8,579 bases of DNA from Betaproteobacteria bacterium. GTDB taxonomy: Bacteria; Pseudomonadota; Gammaproteobacteria; Burkholderiales; Burkholderiaceae_C. The notes beneath the pieces are model-generated. The model was not told the origin of the DNA. It did not search any database and saw nothing but the letters and a program-made list of their open reading frames with translations. The stretch lies in NCBI GenBank assembly GCA_009918225.1, contig RGEP01000067.1, positions 1-8,579 of the forward strand. The letters run 5' to 3'. Position numbers and translations under genes: made by a program. This document shows positions 6,001 to 8,579 of this stretch, in pieces; position 1 is the first letter of the stretch, and every line of letters begins with the position of its first letter.

Positions 6001-8310
6001 AGCCGGTGTTGAGTGGAGCGTGCCGCCGGTGCCCATGAACCACTTCACCAGGTCCATTTGCCCAGAGGCACCAATGCTGTAGCCCGGGCCGAGGTAATCG
6101 GCCGCCAGGCGCTGCGACAACTGCGCCAGCGTCATGCGGGTGCCCGAGCCTGGTGGGTATTCGAAGAGCGCAGCGGTGATGGGTTGGGACTGGATACTGG
6201 GGTTGCCGGCCAGAACTGTCACGCCGTCTGAGGACAGTTGCGTGGGCAATGGCCCGGTCCATCCGAGCAGCGTGGGAGTCGCGCCTATGAACGACTCGTT
6301 GAGCCGATTCAGTGGCAGATCAAAGATGAACCCGAAATTACGAAATCGGAGCCAAGAATCCGAGTTGATGTCGATGGACAGGATTCCCGCCAAATCCGCA
6401 GGCTGTACGGCGCTGTTGACGGTGAATTTCGCCTTGATACCCGTTCCGGTGGCGTCCAGCTTGGACCAAACTCCCTGAGTCCAGAAGTCAGCCCCTTGGC
6501 TCAGGGGAGTCGCAACGCTGCCGTTCCAATTCACTTGGATGCCGTCCCCACCGGGAGAGTCGTTCTGCACCGCGTACCAAAAACCAGAGGTGTCCTTCCA
6601 ATACACCGAGTTGGTCGCCGTACGCAGCGCCTGGGAGTCAGGCCATGGCGCCGACAGCGTGACCTCCACCCGGTACGTTCGTCCCGGCGTCAAGCTTTGC
6701 ACCTGGACTCCCAGGCTATCGTCGTAGTACTTGATGCTCGCCACGCGCGGCGCCTGGAAGGTGCCCACGACCTGCGGCGGAACGGCGCTCAGGGCTGATG
6801 CCCCGGCCGCAATCAAGGCCGCATCCACCGCCGCCAGATCGGTATAGCTGGAATACCCCAGCGCCCCGTCCACCAAGCCCAGACTCTCGCCCTGGCGCTG
6901 CGGATTGATGCCGAATGCTGTGGCCATGGCGCCAGGCAGCGCGGTGCCGAGTTTCGTGGCCGCGAGGCTGGCTGTGTTGTAGGACGCCAGGTCCACTGTT
7001 GGGGTGCCGGTCGCGTCTTGATAGGCGGCTGACCATACGCTGCTCAGCGGCGCGACCGACCCAGCGGAGCCCAGCGCTTGGATGACCTCGTTAAGGTAGG
7101 CCTGCTGCGCGGTGATGGTCCGTCCGCCTGCGTCGACAAAGGACAGCGGGGTGAAAGCTGCCGGGCCGGTGAGGTTCAGGGTGCGGTTGAGCTCGCTCAG
7201 GTACGCGTTGAGGTCCGCCACGCTTAGACGGTCAGGTGCGGGCGTGCCCAGGTAGGCGAAGGGGTTGAAGCCCGAGGGCGCTGCAGTTTTGAGGTCGTTG
7301 AGCGAAAGACGGCGTGCTGAGTCGAAGGGGTCTGTGAAGACCGCTTCGCCCCAGCCGATGCCCGCGCGCTGGGGCTTCAGGCTGGCAATGGCGGTGGCCG
7401 CGTAGACCATGAAGGCGGTATCGCCGGTGTAACGCGTGCCCGCATGGTCGATGCCCTCGGGCCGCGCTGGCAGGTCGGCCAGGTCGTTTGCGCGAGAGGG
7501 CAGGGCTTCGCGCGCTGCGGCCAGCAGCACGTTCACATCGTCCAGGTGCACGGCGTTGCCCTGGAACAGATCGGGCAAGCGTGCGGCGAAGTCCACTCCC
7601 AGGGCGGCACCAGCGCGCTGGACCAGCGTGGCCAGGCTCACCGTCTGGCCCGGAATCGCCAGGGTACTGGTGGTGCTCAGCGCAAGACCGTTGTTCAAGG
7701 CGTCGCTCATGAACAGCAGCGCGCGCCGGTCACTCGATCCTGCCAGGCCGTCTAGCCATGAAGACACCACCCGCTTCAACTGGCTGGCCAGATCGAATAG
7801 GGCCTGCCGCTGTGCATCGGTCATCAGGTCCGCCAACAGCAGGTCTGCGGATGCGCCGTCGACCGTGGTCGTCGGGCTCACCGATGGCGTTACCTCGCGG
7901 TACGTCATGGTGGACAGCGAAAACCGGTCTGCGTATTCGGTGTTGAGGCGCCGCAGCAGCGCATTCAGGTCCGCTAACGAGTAGCCGGTGACGCCCAGGT
8001 CGCTGGAGTACTCGATGATGGGGTCTACCCCGAACTTGTAGTGCAGCGCATCCGCGATTTCGGTCAGTGAGGCTCGGTTGGCGGAGCCGGGCGGAAACTC
8101 GAAGGCTGCGTCTGATCGGGCAATCCGTTGCTGCCCAGCCGCACCGAAGAAGCCGCCGTCCACGCTGCGGATCGCCTGCCCGAAGAGGTAGGCGGCCGCG
8201 GCCACGCCCGTCAGGGTGACGCCTGGCAGGTTCGAAGCCACCGTTGTGTTGCCTGTGGCGGACTCCCAGTTTCTGATGGGAACCTTCGTGGACAGGGCGA
8301 TGGTGGTCAT
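25..8310 (-). CDS. Giant modular repeat protein, 2761 aa, family not recognised; possible Sec-independent secreted protein
   Basis: One unbroken frame ends in TGA at 27-25. The ATG at 8310-8308 is the only ATG, GTG or TTG between the in-frame upstream stop (TAA, minus strand 8472-8470) and the next internal Met (residue 135), so the start is well supported although no Shine-Dalgarno sequence precedes it. Layout by residue: short Ser/Thr/Asn-rich N-terminus (1-28); divergent repeat units (29-510); probable beta-sandwich (515-675); more repeat units (693-1226); helical linker with heptads (1240-1430); repeat units (1435-1667); helical plus W-L-x-x-F-D module (1777-1980); two more units, one partial (2005-2265); second copy of that module (2480-2718); terminal amphipathic helix (2721-2761). 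I see no signal peptide, no convincing membrane span, only three Cys (1275, 2190, 2549), and no RTX or catalytic motif. The lack of Cys, N-terminal composition and tip-like C-terminus suggest export, possibly by a type III-like apparatus; this is inference. Alternatives are a large structural or surface protein or a phage-like structural protein. That it is a real gene is near certain; its function is unknown. Confidence 0.95.
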   Translation of the reverse strand: MTTIALSTKVPIRNWESATGNTTVASNLPGVTLTGVAAAAYLFGQAIRSVDGGFFGAAGQQRIARSDAAFEFPPGSANRASLTEIADALHYKFGVDPIIEYSSDLGVTGYSLADLNALLRRLNTEYADRFSLSTMTYREVTPSVSPTTTVDGASADLLLADLMTDAQRQALFDLASQLKRVVSSWLDGLAGSSDRRALLFMSDALNNGLALSTTSTLAIPGQTVSLATLVQRAGAALGVDFAARLPDLFQGNAVHLDDVNVLLAAAREALPSRANDLADLPARPEGIDHAGTRYTGDTAFMVYAATAIASLKPQRAGIGWGEAVFTDPFDSARRLSLNDLKTAAPSGFNPFAYLGTPAPDRLSVADLNAYLSELNRTLNLTGPAAFTPLSFVDAGGRTITAQQAYLNEVIQALGSAGSVAPLSSVWSAAYQDATGTPTVDLASYNTASLAATKLGTALPGAMATAFGINPQRQGESLGLVDGALGYSSYTDLAAVDAALIAAGASALSAVPPQVVGTFQAPRVASIKYYDDSLGVQVQSLTPGRTYRVEVTLSAPWPDSQALRTATNSVYWKDTSGFWYAVQNDSPGGDGIQVNWNGSVATPLSQGADFWTQGVWSKLDATGTGIKAKFTVNSAVQPADLAGILSIDINSDSWLRFRNFGFIFDLPLNRLNESFIGATPTLLGWTGPLPTQLSSDGVTVLAGNPSIQSQPITAALFEYPPGSGTRMTLAQLSQRLAADYLGPGYSIGASGQMDLVKWFMGTGGTLHSTPAAAAQAYIEAAASAQPSALLAAGFGSFRDGQPFTEWSLKAAMLALWWNFNVQRQAQGNSGQPAPIGLQPVVAGPAQTAMLGAAALSADVLGQPLSSLAQVSNTLSAGQQQAFASQAARRGGTSLTIASEVAEIRRTFKDQTGASLRLANVSGLDAVAQKQLSATARALQSGMLDEGVLQRLAFGERIGWDEALFFDGQGLPTSLGTLLGGKTTTLAQRLLAVMPQLADLGLRYDDLRRIVATAASLDSSINPGAFDDPARAPLIIEGIQYRGGAAVLLRVAAALRSVPAGTYASVALEADAKVFDDPIQPGSGIKWSLNDLDLLARRSSGYTALAARSGSYDTDLDAIARQLEQVAGKVSSIALTSNAISDGALSWFAKQLTATGPMPLLTNATQARFVSGGTTKSFTDLLADAQRLFGSELAPRLEAIGVLQTGPLLSLVNVSALNQFLAWQKARDPLVTVAAITVNPAVSVAQTTTAAAYGTTVVPLQYAGRELKALQTALAACAPLSSDVTNATWRATQQRLGAMAIELGSAAQAALGMSGLVTLRAVSTATTQPADGASAMADVQAKINAALSNINSALTSIQVQLQDLSTGLDLKAQDVASMMGVWAFASDQPLLVQSQQQQLAATDLTSAELVNAWQNPIVATDGSIRPDVSALTADATPRRVRGAQGLATLLAQSLASISPAPAAATTIDPDAALFADPAGWASRALRTVQGGADGAPKISLRQLAARGQAALGFNLMTGFAPASGPWTVARVGGVVQLLNDALGFKAANPYSGATAAATVGSAQSLRDTIVRADTQELVIPAALRGPVASLVNRVSELTAGALDAGGFFSASSTLFAATPGGAKTLTFNNLLAGSPALAAMLQRMGILVTGAVNARGLNRLLDIARAAMPDRVTATPLALPAGVAALDASSTLSLDQFESIRHSDIGQRSILNGFQALADEWKQRDLNARVAASEWRPWKDRLQAVVDQAQADGQALPVSASTVSNVLALVDPPMAWTGPREWLQTLRTRIQTVIADADASIAQMQAYSTDPAFIQNAATPFINSVKNSIRVPFAKALESATSLLAALNAGTPIAAAIAAEKTRLSNTVVDWAGTVPDVAGAPVLTGNSSTPTTANPSSAGFDLLDWLHTFDMSPEWLNAAGNRDAAVGPYPSTVSIVFWVGGRYPGAQDFSDAGVGDQGASAVFTTFATAVTNAIAALNSRVISAQPAFAWTELSERLMARERVVPSITANLVPWYQVAQALQEVRAQDLPPQGGQALFEYPPGSGVRYQLSDFRRQVNSAYTQSSSLPSVNQVANAALYALIAPYTTASGSVADAIKQKIADLKANGQASGDVLSQLTQGVFTDDDANRLLNARTRPLDDTTGDGDNLRHLRAVLETNAMAHAQTRGLLQELIARLQAIEAQPGESDASKCTAISILLQGLQSRPLPHQGITMNGTVTDVLAVATRGQFRFGDAVWPNNPFYAQKPLNVASNRSTLLDLLQQFLKTIPVDPPAFDIFSSLQGDVDWTRFDDAARNRLVAAIARAFPEIGGTLSRPAAASPAERALVERLAEKIAKVINLDSADVRLTPQIIRTEGELRQDLTNGADVYVDRAGAFYINGVRTRAVDVAVVSRFLLHDKLSDEYKTLMNEMSQRNNLISAARSVVESIDSASGTDAEIRLAMFRQIDPLQRQLGSDDLISELTGGKYSTRDIAATGIALSTLKPWVETLKTRAQTVKEFFQARLAEANQRKTVYTTYNGATYNFSSEITSVNSKITAYTTYIAQAEAAITCSTAMIKSLSEDTTEQFLTKLAGTDFQVNYAGASSDTLAWLRKLDIDSAKLTYDSMTKVSGNIGGIIPTTLTVDFSNPTTLGFNLLTAGTQRSWVLQILADGYEDTRFMAVNLDQWRSGTGAFGTSGAYSGSTGYTDNQFSLDTTSGTAINASARADIKGLLNTLISNKIRDGDLAQSKLQALTAQLQNNVEAISSLIKAFNETTKNMAQALR
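28..150 (-). other. C-terminal amphipathic helix resembling type III tip-protein C-termini (residues 2721-2761)
   Basis: The last 40 residues contain no Pro and no Gly after 2721, and hydrophobic residues recur every three to four positions: a long helix that ends at the C-terminus, after a turn R-D-G-D. The core N-N-V-E-A-I-S-S-L-I-K-A-F-N lines up without gaps, from my memory of the family, with the LcrV/PcrV C-terminal helix (N-S-A-V-E-A-L-N-R-F-I-Q-K-Y-D). It also shares the general pattern of needle subunit C-termini. Coiled-coil ends converge easily, so this supports a type III link only moderately. Confidence 0.4.
157..873 (-). repeat. Helical/W-L-x-x-L-D module, copy 2 (residues 2480-2718)
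   Basis: Opens with W-V-E-T-L-K-T-R-A-Q-T-V (2483-2494), which matches copy 1 at eight of twelve positions without gaps. A long helical stretch follows (2495-2570), then L-A-W-L-R-K-L-D-I (W2588), I-P-T-T-L-T-V-D-F (2615-2623), an insertion of about 40 residues relative to copy 1 that is rich in Gly, Ser, Thr and aromatics, and a closing helix (2698-2718). This part of the protein has more Lys (15 in residues 2480-2761, against 6 in residues 1-510) and somewhat lower GC (52% in 721-780) than the N-terminal repeats. Confidence 0.6.
1516..1692 (-). repeat. Repeat unit 12, partial or diverged (residues 2207-2265)
   Basis: Q-G-I-T-M-N-G-T-V-T-D-V-L-A-V-A-T (2208-2224) resembles the leader helix of units 1 and 3. 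F-R-F-G-D-A-V-W-P follows in the anchor position and T-L-L-D-L-L-Q-Q-F may be a remnant of the closing helix. The match is loose and this unit is tentative. Confidence 0.3.
2056..2298 (-). repeat. Repeat unit 11 (residues 2005-2085)
   Basis: The leader is I-T-A-N-L-V-P-W-Y-Q-V-A-Q-A-L-Q. The anchor is Q-A-L-F-E-Y-P-P-G-S-G-V-R with F2037, then Y-Q-L-S-D-F-R-R-Q-V. The anchor is identical to unit 5 over F-E-Y-P-P-G-S-G although the two lie more than 1300 residues apart. The closing helix is diverged. Confidence 0.6.
2371..2982 (-). repeat. Helical/W-L-x-x-F-D module, copy 1 (residues 1777-1980)
   Basis: The module opens with W-L-Q-T-L-R-T-R-I-Q-T-V (1780-1791) and continues as about 85 residues of amphipathic helix. 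A Ser/Thr/Pro linker follows (1882-1897), then L-D-W-L-H-T-F-D-M (W1904), a beta-like stretch Y-P-S-T-V-S-I-V-F-W-V (1928-1938), and a closing helix (about 1961-1980). Copy 2 near the C-terminus has the same elements in the same order. A helix / mixed domain / helix layout is also seen in type III needle-tip proteins, but this copy shows no specific family signature. Confidence 0.6.
3310..3501 (-). repeat. Repeat unit 10 (residues 1604-1667)
   Basis: Anchor S-S-T-L-F-A-A-T-P-G-G-A with F1613, then L-T-F-N-N-L-L, then V-N-A-R-G-L-N-R-L-L-D-I-A-R (1650-1663). The closing helix matches those of units 1 and 2, and the final A-R-x-A-M-P resembles A-R-E-A-L-P of unit 2. Confidence 0.55.
3688..4008 (-). 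repeat. Repeat unit 9 (residues 1435-1541)
   Basis: The leader is R-R-V-R-G-A-Q-G-L-A-T-L-L-A-Q-S-L-A-S-I. The anchor is D-A-A-L-F-A-D-P with F1472; here an insertion of about 15 residues precedes K-I-S-L-R-Q-L-A. The closing part is W-T-V-A-R-V-G-G-V-V-Q-L-L-N. All three elements are in the usual order. Confidence 0.55.
4183..4320 (-). other. Predicted coiled-coil segment (residues 1331-1376)
   Basis: Residues 1338-1366 run with hydrophobic residues at heptad-like spacing (I-N-A-A-L-S-N-I-N-S-A-L, then I-Q-V-Q-L-Q-D-L) and contain no Pro or Gly before 1365. This suggests an amphipathic helix able to form a coiled coil. It sits in a helical linker (about 1240-1430) with no convincing full repeat unit, though residues 1255-1280 resemble an isolated leader helix (P-L-Q-Y-A-G-R-E-L). 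A run of four Gln follows at 1393-1396. Confidence 0.4.
4633..4824 (-). repeat. Repeat unit 8 (residues 1163-1226)
   Basis: The anchor is reduced (A-R-F-V-S-G-G-T-T-K with F1167) and is followed by S-F-T-D-L-L, a helix L-F-G-S-E-L-A-P-R-L, and the closing motif V-S-A-L-N-Q-F-L. The Pro of the anchor is missing. Confidence 0.5.
4936..5214 (-). repeat. Repeat unit 7 (residues 1033-1125)
   Basis: This is a full unit. The leader is I-E-G-I-Q-Y-R-G-G-A-A followed by A-A-A-L-R-S-V. The anchor is A-K-V-F-D-D-P with F1073, then G-S-G-I-K-W-S-L-N-D-L, whose S-L-N-D-L is identical to unit 3. The closing helix is Y-D-T-D-L-D-A-I-A-R-Q-L. Confidence 0.65.
5281..5463 (-). repeat. Repeat unit 6 (residues 950-1010)
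   Basis: I-G-W-D-E-A-L-F (956-963) matches I-G-W-G-E-A-V-F of unit 3 at six of eight positions. It is followed by T-S-L-G-T-L-L and a closing helix L-R-Y-D-D-L-R-R-I-V. The two units share the 12-mer CCCAGCCGATGC at DNA level (5436-5447 and 7350-7361, plus strand). Confidence 0.55.
6031..6234 (-). repeat. Repeat unit 5 (residues 693-760)
   Basis: The leader is shortened (G-V-T-V-L-A-G) and is followed by the anchor A-A-L-F-E-Y-P-P-G-S-G-T-R with F716, then M-T-L-A-Q-L-S-Q-R-L. The closing part is S-I-G-A-S-G-Q-M-D-L-V-K-W-F. The anchor octapeptide F-E-Y-P-P-G-S-G is identical to that of unit 11. Confidence 0.65.
6286..6768 (-). other. Probable beta-sandwich domain in the giant protein (residues 515-675)
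   Basis: This stretch differs from the Ala/Leu-rich helical repeats. It alternates beta-type strands (L-T-P-G-R-T-Y-R-V-E-V-T-L at 540-552; A-K-F-T-V; G-I-L-S-I-D-I), is rich in aromatic residues (W571, W578, W595, W610, W615, W653) and ends with W-L-R-F-R-N-F-G-F. The P-G-x-T-Y-x-V-x-V strand and overall length fit a jelly-roll or Ig-like fold such as many carbohydrate-binding domains, but I cannot assign a family. GC falls to about 47% in 6301-6360, against about 67% in 6841-6900, consistent with a domain of different origin inserted between repeat units. Confidence 0.45.
6796..7035 (-). repeat. Repeat unit 4, divergent (residues 426-505)
   Basis: W-S-A-A-Y-Q-D-A-T-G, then V-D-L-A-S-Y, then a Gly/Ala-rich middle and a helix Y-T-D-L-A-A-V-D-A-A-L (489-499) follow the order anchor, S-L-x-x-L, closing helix. 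Anchor and closing motif are both degenerate, so this unit is less certain. Confidence 0.35.
7174..7458 (-). repeat. Repeat unit 3 (residues 285-379)
   Basis: This is a full unit. The leader is A-G-T-R-Y-T-G-D-T-A-F followed by A-A-T-A-I-A-S-L. The anchor is I-G-W-G-E-A-V-F-T-D-P with F325, then R-R-L-S-L-N-D-L. The closing helix is L-S-V-A-D-L-N-A-Y-L-S-E-L-N (362-375). The order and spacing of all three elements agree with unit 1. Confidence 0.7.
7501..7725 (-). repeat. Repeat unit 2 (residues 196-270)
   Basis: The leader is degenerate. The middle keeps V-S-L-A-T-L (224-229) followed by A-L-G-V-D-F, and the closing helix is H-L-D-D-V-N-V-L-L-A-A-A-R (255-267), matching the D-L-N-x-L-L helix of unit 1. 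The Phe-Pro anchor is replaced by a Ser/Thr-rich stretch. Confidence 0.5.
7933..8226 (-). repeat. Repeat unit 1 of the giant protein (residues 29-126)
   Basis: This is the clearest full unit. The leader helix is G-V-T-L-T-G followed by A-A-A-A-Y-L-F-G-Q-A-I-R-S-V. The anchor is A-A-F-E-F-P-P-G-S with F70 first, followed by R-A-S-L-T-E-I. The closing helix is Y-S-L-A-D-L-N-A-L-L-R-R-L-N (residues 110-123). It serves as the reference for the other units. Its function is unknown. Confidence 0.7.
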
Positions 8311-8444
8311 GGCTGGTGTTTCGATTGGGGCGCACAGCCCTTCGGGTAGGCGGGGCTGCGGATCATTCTTTCGTCTATGCTTGGTCGCTCGTCGTCTAGG
8401 CCTCAGCAGATCGGCGCGCAGAAACCGGGGGCTTGTGGAGGCGT

Positions 8445-8457
8445 TCTGGAATCCAGA
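8445..8457. promoter_or_regulatory. 13-bp odd palindrome, possible operator
   Basis: TCTGGA-A-TCCAGA is a perfect inverted repeat with 6-bp arms and a 1-nt centre. It lies 135 bases upstream of the giant gene's start. It is too short to be a terminator and could be a repressor or activator site, but one palindrome of this size in about 270 bases could arise by chance. Confidence 0.25.
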
Positions 8458-8487
8458 CGTTGGAGCACCTTACCCTCGGCACTTGCT

Positions 8488-8509
8488 GCGGCCAACTGTT
8501 AAGCGGCCA
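8488..8509. repeat. 7-bp direct repeat GCGGCCA, 15-bp period
   Basis: GCGGCCA occurs at 8488-8494 and again at 8503-8509, separated by 8 bases. Spacing of about one and a half helical turns can reflect tandem regulator binding, but a GC-rich heptamer duplicated once is weak evidence. Confidence 0.25.
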
Positions 8510-8543
8510 TTGGTTTACAGGATCCTTGCCGCCCCTTGTGGCC

Positions 8544-8579
8544 TGTCTCGCAGACATGGAAATATATACTAAAGTAGTA
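8544..8579. promoter_or_regulatory. Two adjacent short inverted repeats around an AT-rich patch
   Basis: TGTCT-CGC-AGACA (8544-8556) and TACTA-AAG-TAGTA (8567-8579) are each perfect 5-bp-arm inverted repeats with 3-nt centres. They flank the AT-rich stretch AATATA. The pair sits where a distal promoter for the giant gene could lie. The second one touches the window edge and may extend further. Each alone is close to chance expectation. Confidence 0.25.

Larger units (their letters stand above)
8311..8579. other. Upstream non-coding region of the giant gene
   Basis: No convincing gene is seen in these 269 bases. The frame of the giant gene stays open back to a TAA at 8472-8470 but has no start codon there. 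A short minus-strand frame enters from the right edge and stops at 8501-8499; it looks non-coding. The outermost 23 bases (8557-8579) are strikingly AT-rich, with only 5 G/C. On the minus strand they contain TATATT (8566-8561), which could be a -10 element whose -35 lies beyond the window. On the plus strand they contain TATACT (8565-8570), without a well-spaced -35. If transcription of the giant gene starts near there, the leader is about 240 nt. The 20 bases before the ATG have no purine-rich Shine-Dalgarno sequence. Confidence 0.6.

Noticed and set aside
7174..8112. Dockerin or EF-hand repeats, suggested by the D-L-N-x-L-L-x-x-L-N helices
   Set aside because: The helix resembles the end of a dockerin F-hand, but the Ca-binding D-x-N-x-D-G loop is absent in every copy.
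25..8310. RTX or type I-secreted adhesin
   Set aside because: No G-G-x-G-x-D nonapeptides and no typical type I C-terminal signal; the chain ends in a long amphipathic helix.
25..8310. Phage tail tape-measure protein
   Set aside because: Size and helical content would fit, but there are no hydrophobic membrane-like segments, the beta-rich domain and Phe-Pro repeats are atypical, and no phage genes are visible. It cannot be fully excluded without the neighbours.
8341..8373. Pair of TTCG boxes resembling a plant-inducible promoter (HrpB/HrpX type)
   Set aside because: The boxes are on the plus strand, facing away from the giant gene, and their spacing (about 25 nt) is far from the expected 15-16.
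8216..8572. Plus-strand frame of 118 codons reaching into the upstream region
   Set aside because: Its first third is antisense to the giant gene, and the rest is Arg/Leu-rich without domain character or a ribosome binding site; most likely chance.
8499..8579. Minus-strand frame entering from the right edge and stopping at 8499, possibly the end of an upstream gene
   Set aside because: It passes through the AT-rich patch and palindromes and reads as an unremarkable mixed peptide; nothing supports coding.

Overview
The window is almost entirely one gene: a single uninterrupted minus-strand reading frame of 2761 codons (positions 8310 down to 25). About 270 bases of upstream non-coding DNA lie at the right edge, and the first codons of a possible next gene lie at the left edge. 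Base composition is GC-rich (roughly 60% by eye, mostly 57-67% per 60-base line), and codons favour G/C at the third position. This suits a GC-rich proteobacterium, possibly of the Burkholderiales. That placement is a guess from composition and protein style; there is no rRNA, tRNA or marker gene to confirm it. I see no mobile element, CRISPR array, RNA gene or convincing terminator.

I do not recognise the giant protein as a named family, but it has clear internal architecture. (1) A divergent repeat of about 60-110 residues recurs about a dozen times between residues 29 and 2265. Each full unit has a leader helix of the form V/I-x-Y/L-x-G followed by a hydrophobic Ala-rich stretch, then an anchor A-x-F-x-x-P with a short Gly/Ser/Arg turn and S-L-x-x-L, then a closing helix of the form L-x-x-D-L-N-x-L-L. 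The anchor is nearly identical in three widely spaced copies (residues 70, 716 and 2037). (2) A probable beta-sandwich domain (about 515-675), with locally lower GC, interrupts the series. (3) A second, unrelated module of about 200-240 residues occurs twice, at about 1777-1980 and 2480-2718. It has a long helical part opening with W-x-x-T-L-[RK]-T-R-x-Q-T-V, then W-L-x-x-[FL]-D-[MI], then a beta-like P-[ST]-T-[VL] segment. (4) The last 40 residues are one amphipathic helix whose pattern (V-E-A-I, then I-K-A-F-N) resembles, from memory, the C-terminal coiled-coil helix of type III secretion needle-tip proteins (LcrV/PcrV).

The protein has no Sec signal peptide, no convincing membrane span and only three cysteines. 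The N-terminus is short and rich in Ser, Thr and Asn. Together with the tip-like C-terminus, this suggests a very large protein exported by a Sec-independent route, perhaps as a filament, tip or effector component of a type III-like system. That is inference from motif resemblance and needs profile searches. The stop codon is followed 5 nt later by an ATG on the same strand, so the gene is probably in an operon with a downstream partner that this window does not show.
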